Assembly (NCBI GenBank): GCA_000697335.1
Contig: JNEM01010911.1
Location: 1-24,424, forward strand
Direction: 5' to 3'
Source of the DNA: Conidiobolus incongruus B7586
Lineage: Eukaryota > Entomophthoromycota > Entomophthoromycetes > Entomophthorales > Conidiobolaceae
DNA: 24,424 nt
Below the pieces are notes generated by a model, which ran no database searches, was not told the origin of the DNA, and saw only the letters and a list, made by a program, of their open reading frames with translations. Shown piece after piece: positions 21,895 through 24,424 of this stretch (within the stretch, counting starts at the first letter, position 1; each line of letters starts with the position of its first letter). The translations under genes and the position numbers were made by a program.

Positions 21895-24424
21895 TTATAC
21901 ATTGTGGAATTCGTCAGAATCGAATAAGCTCTGGCGTTGAGGAGGTGTAATGGGTTGTTTGTGTTGAAGAACACTGAACATACCGGTACCCACGGGGATA
22001 GGTGTACCCATAATGATACATTCAGAGACACCTTCGACCTTATCGCGCTTGCCATATACTGCACCATCGAATAGGTGATCAGTGGTCAATTCGAAAGAGG
22101 CTAACATGAGAACAGAGTCTTTCATCTTAGCAACACCAGAGCGAGTAATACCCATAACCTCACCTTTATAGGTCATAATATCACCTAACAACATGACGTG
22201 ACGAGGATCGATTGTCATACCATGGTTACGCATAGTGTATTGAATTTCATTGATAATAGTTTGACGAGCTGCTTCAATACCCAAGACTTCTTCAACATCC
22301 ATGACATGGTTAGAAGTAGTTTGTTCACCAATGATACCACGAGTGATCATGACTTTCTTCAGTCCACGTCCTTCAACGAGCAATTCAACGTTGTTACCAC
22401 CTGCATCGTTGATAACAGCACGGCTGGTGTTGGGAATACCGCATATGATAACCTCGGGTAATCTTCTCTTCAAAATTTGAATCTGCTGGAAGATTTCATC
22501 CATTGATCCGGTCTTTTCATCCAACTTAGGGAATACTCTCAATTGGTTATCATTTACAACGTGGACAAGACCGCGTAATTTGAGCTTAGGTGCGGATTCA
22601 ATGGCAAATTGAATAGTATGGACGTTGATTTCTAGTTGAAGTTTGGCAATACAGTCAAGATTCAATTCAACAAGGAGGTAGCATTGATCGGGATGATATA
22701 CCTCATCGATAAATGTGGATACATCACCAAGCGTAGTTTGTTCAATGCGTCCTTTAACGATACGGGCAGATGGAACACTTTCGGGATTAACTAGTCTACA
22801 AGTAATAATGGGAGTAGAAATATTTTTAGTAGCATTGATAATTTCTTTGATACGGGGAACACCTAATGTAACGTTCATACTAGCGACACCAGCAAAATGG
22901 AAAGTCTTGAGAGTCATCTGTGTACCAGGTTCACCAATACTTTGGGCGGCAACGGCACCAACTGCAGATCCAGGTTCAACCTTGGCTTTAAGGTATTTGG
23001 CTTGGCAAAGGTTGAGGAAGGTGACAAGTTGAGTTTCGGTAATGGAGAAATGATTGTTGACAGTAATTTCGCGCAATTGAATGTCCAAAGGATCGATAGT
23101 CATGTCGTCAAGCTTATATTTTTGTCTTAATTCATTCAATTTTTCGACAATAAAAGTGTTAATGAAAGTTTGAACAGAGTGGATAAATTCTTCAGTACAC
23201 AAATCCTTAAAGCTTGGTTTAGCTAATTCGATTTCAGTGATTTGTTGAACTTGGTTAGGGAGCAAATATGGTTCGTCTGAGGATCTGGAAACAGATTTGA
23301 GAATATGGTCAAGATTTCTATGGAACTCAACGGGATAACCATCGCCTTCGAGGAGCATTGGATCTAAACCATCATCACCATATACTAATTGGACAATACC
23401 GCCCTCAGAGTTGCGAACGGAGGAATCATATTGGGTGGCTAAGTCTTCAAGGGCCTTGATCAAACGTCTTTGCATGTAACCAGTTTCGGCAGTTTTGACA
23501 GCGGTATCAACTAAACCTTCACGACCGGAAGCAGCGTGGAAGAAAAACTCGGTAGGTGTTAAACCTGTATAAAAACTGTTACGGACGAAACCTTTGGCAA
23601 CTGGGATCTTACTCTTCTTCTCAAAATGAGGTAAAGATCTCTGTTCAAAACCATCACCAATACGATTACCATTAATAATCTGCTGTCCGACACAAGCAAC
23701 CATTTGACAGACGTTAATTTTGGAACCTTTAGAACCACAAATAGACATAATGAGAGGGGCGTTGTATTTGTTCAACTCCTTAAGACACTCTTGTCCCATG
23801 ACGTCACGAATTCTGCTGAGAACTCCAGAAATACAAGATTCTAAAGTTTGATCCTCATTACAGCCAGGCTGGTTTTTGAGGAGGCCCTTTTGACTTTGTA
23901 GAATCAAGTCATCACACTCTTTATAAGCAGCCTGAATTCTTTCGTCTTTAATAGATGATAACTTCTTACCAGGAATGACATCATCAATACCGAGGGAGAA
24001 ACCGTGATTACCGAGCCACCTGGCACACAATTTGGCTAAGCGATTCATACATTCGGCAGCTTGAATGACACCATAATCCCTCATAATAACATAGAATAAG
24101 GATTTCTTATTACCATCACCAATGGTGGCTTTATCCAATACACCACACATGATTTCACTGTTTTGAATGACCAAATAACCGTCACTAGGGCACATGTCGG
24201 GAATTCTGCCTTCCTTTTTTTCAAAGCTACGACACTTGGATTCCAAATTGACCAATACGTTGGATTTCTTATTGGGCTTCATCAAAACGTTGAAAATTTG
24301 TTTACCAGTCCATAATTTTACAGGTTTCCAAATGGTGGGAGGAGGAATATCAATTTGGAGAGTAGCATCAGACATAAAACTGGTGATGTAAGTGAATTGA
24401 GCGCGATCATATAAGCGATCTTTG
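21895..24424 (-). CDS. RNA polymerase III largest subunit RPC1 (POLR3A/RPC160), C-terminal part, runs off the window
   Basis: The frame enters at the right edge (reading KDRLYDRAQFTYITSF before the first ATG at 24375) and stays open for 842 codons to TAA, without an intron. It is the C-terminal half of a protein of about 1,400 residues; the catalytic DFDGD motif lies outside. Counting from 24375: a funnel segment with LWTGKQIFNV (21-30), NSPL-like NAPLIMSICGSKGSKIN (205-221), the bridge helix GLTPTEFFFHAASGREGLVD (271-290) followed by TAVKTAETGYMQRR, and the trigger loop QSIGEPGTQMTLKTFHFAGV (478-497) with the following GVPRIKEIINATKNISTPII. The Pol III type is shown by SLPHFEKKSKIPVAKGFVRN (247-266), EFFFHAASG, and the tail LFDSDEFHNV (human LIFDTNEFHIP). 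Pol III makes tRNA, 5S and other small RNAs. The last residues are slightly shorter than in human. The frame is fully intact over 2.5 kb, a useful control for sequence quality in this window. Confidence 0.97.
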   Translation of the reverse strand, partial: KDRLYDRAQFTYITSFMSDATLQIDIPPPTIWKPVKLWTGKQIFNVLMKPNKKSNVLVNLESKCRSFEKKEGRIPDMCPSDGYLVIQNSEIMCGVLDKATIGDGNKKSLFYVIMRDYGVIQAAECMNRLAKLCARWLGNHGFSLGIDDVIPGKKLSSIKDERIQAAYKECDDLILQSQKGLLKNQPGCNEDQTLESCISGVLSRIRDVMGQECLKELNKYNAPLIMSICGSKGSKINVCQMVACVGQQIINGNRIGDGFEQRSLPHFEKKSKIPVAKGFVRNSFYTGLTPTEFFFHAASGREGLVDTAVKTAETGYMQRRLIKALEDLATQYDSSVRNSEGGIVQLVYGDDGLDPMLLEGDGYPVEFHRNLDHILKSVSRSSDEPYLLPNQVQQITEIELAKPSFKDLCTEEFIHSVQTFINTFIVEKLNELRQKYKLDDMTIDPLDIQLREITVNNHFSITETQLVTFLNLCQAKYLKAKVEPGSAVGAVAAQSIGEPGTQMTLKTFHFAGVASMNVTLGVPRIKEIINATKNISTPIITCRLVNPESVPSARIVKGRIEQTTLGDVSTFIDEVYHPDQCYLLVELNLDCIAKLQLEINVHTIQFAIESAPKLKLRGLVHVVNDNQLRVFPKLDEKTGSMDEIFQQIQILKRRLPEVIICGIPNTSRAVINDAGGNNVELLVEGRGLKKVMITRGIIGEQTTSNHVMDVEEVLGIEAARQTIINEIQYTMRNHGMTIDPRHVMLLGDIMTYKGEVMGITRSGVAKMKDSVLMLASFELTTDHLFDGAVYGKRDKVEGVSECIIMGTPIPVGTGMFSVLQHKQPITPPQRQSLFDSDEFHNV

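Noticed and set aside
22198-24391. Several forward ORFs opposite RPC1.
   Set aside because: They lie antisense to a strongly conserved coding frame and have no recognisable content.
1-24424. Transposons, LTR elements or other virus-like sequences.
   Set aside because: No terminal repeats, transposase, reverse transcriptase, integrase or capsid-like frames were seen on either strand.

Overview
The window looks like nuclear DNA of a very AT-rich, intron-bearing unicellular eukaryote. Intergenic stretches are almost pure A/T. Introns are short (mostly 45-67 nt) with GT...AG ends, usually GTAA-type donors and TTTAG or ATAG acceptors. The gene set (WASP-interacting protein, Gemin2, ubiquilin, RNA polymerase III large subunit, HOP2, mitochondrial-type prolyl-tRNA synthetase) is purely eukaryotic. 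A WIP/verprolin gene with both actin- and WASP-binding motifs favours Amoebozoa or Opisthokonta; this is an inference and no species is claimed. I see no rRNA, convincing tRNA, CRISPR array or recognisable transposon.

Layout, left to right: an empty 2.5 kb flank; an intronless adenylate-kinase-family gene (2797-3825, +); a decayed RCC1-repeat gene (4898-5442, +); a two-exon WIP/verprolin gene (7175-8243, -); a mitochondrial-type prolyl-tRNA synthetase with broken frame (9071-10964, +); an unrecognised intronless gene (11012-11554, -); a meiotic HOP2 homologue with broken frame (12776-13790, +); an intact seven-exon GEMIN2 (13953-15054, +); an intact nine-exon ubiquilin/DSK2 (17529-19076, +); and the 3' part of the Pol III largest subunit RPC1 (21895-24424, -, continuing beyond the window). 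One small uninterrupted ORF in a GC-richer patch (21391-21597) is unexplained.

The genes are housekeeping functions with no sign of an operon or a joint pathway. The striking feature is that genes with perfectly clean reading frames and splice phases (RPC1, ubiquilin, GEMIN2, WIP, adenylate kinase) alternate with three clearly homologous genes (RCC1-like, prolyl-tRNA synthetase, HOP2) that carry in-frame stops and frame slips which splicing does not remove. The clean genes terminate with TAA or TAG and contain none internally, so a wholesale change of genetic code is not supported. Gene decay, or a locally faulty assembly, is the simplest reading. Exon structures below were worked out by hand from homology, splice signals and phase; protein-family calls rest on remembered family motifs, not on a database search.
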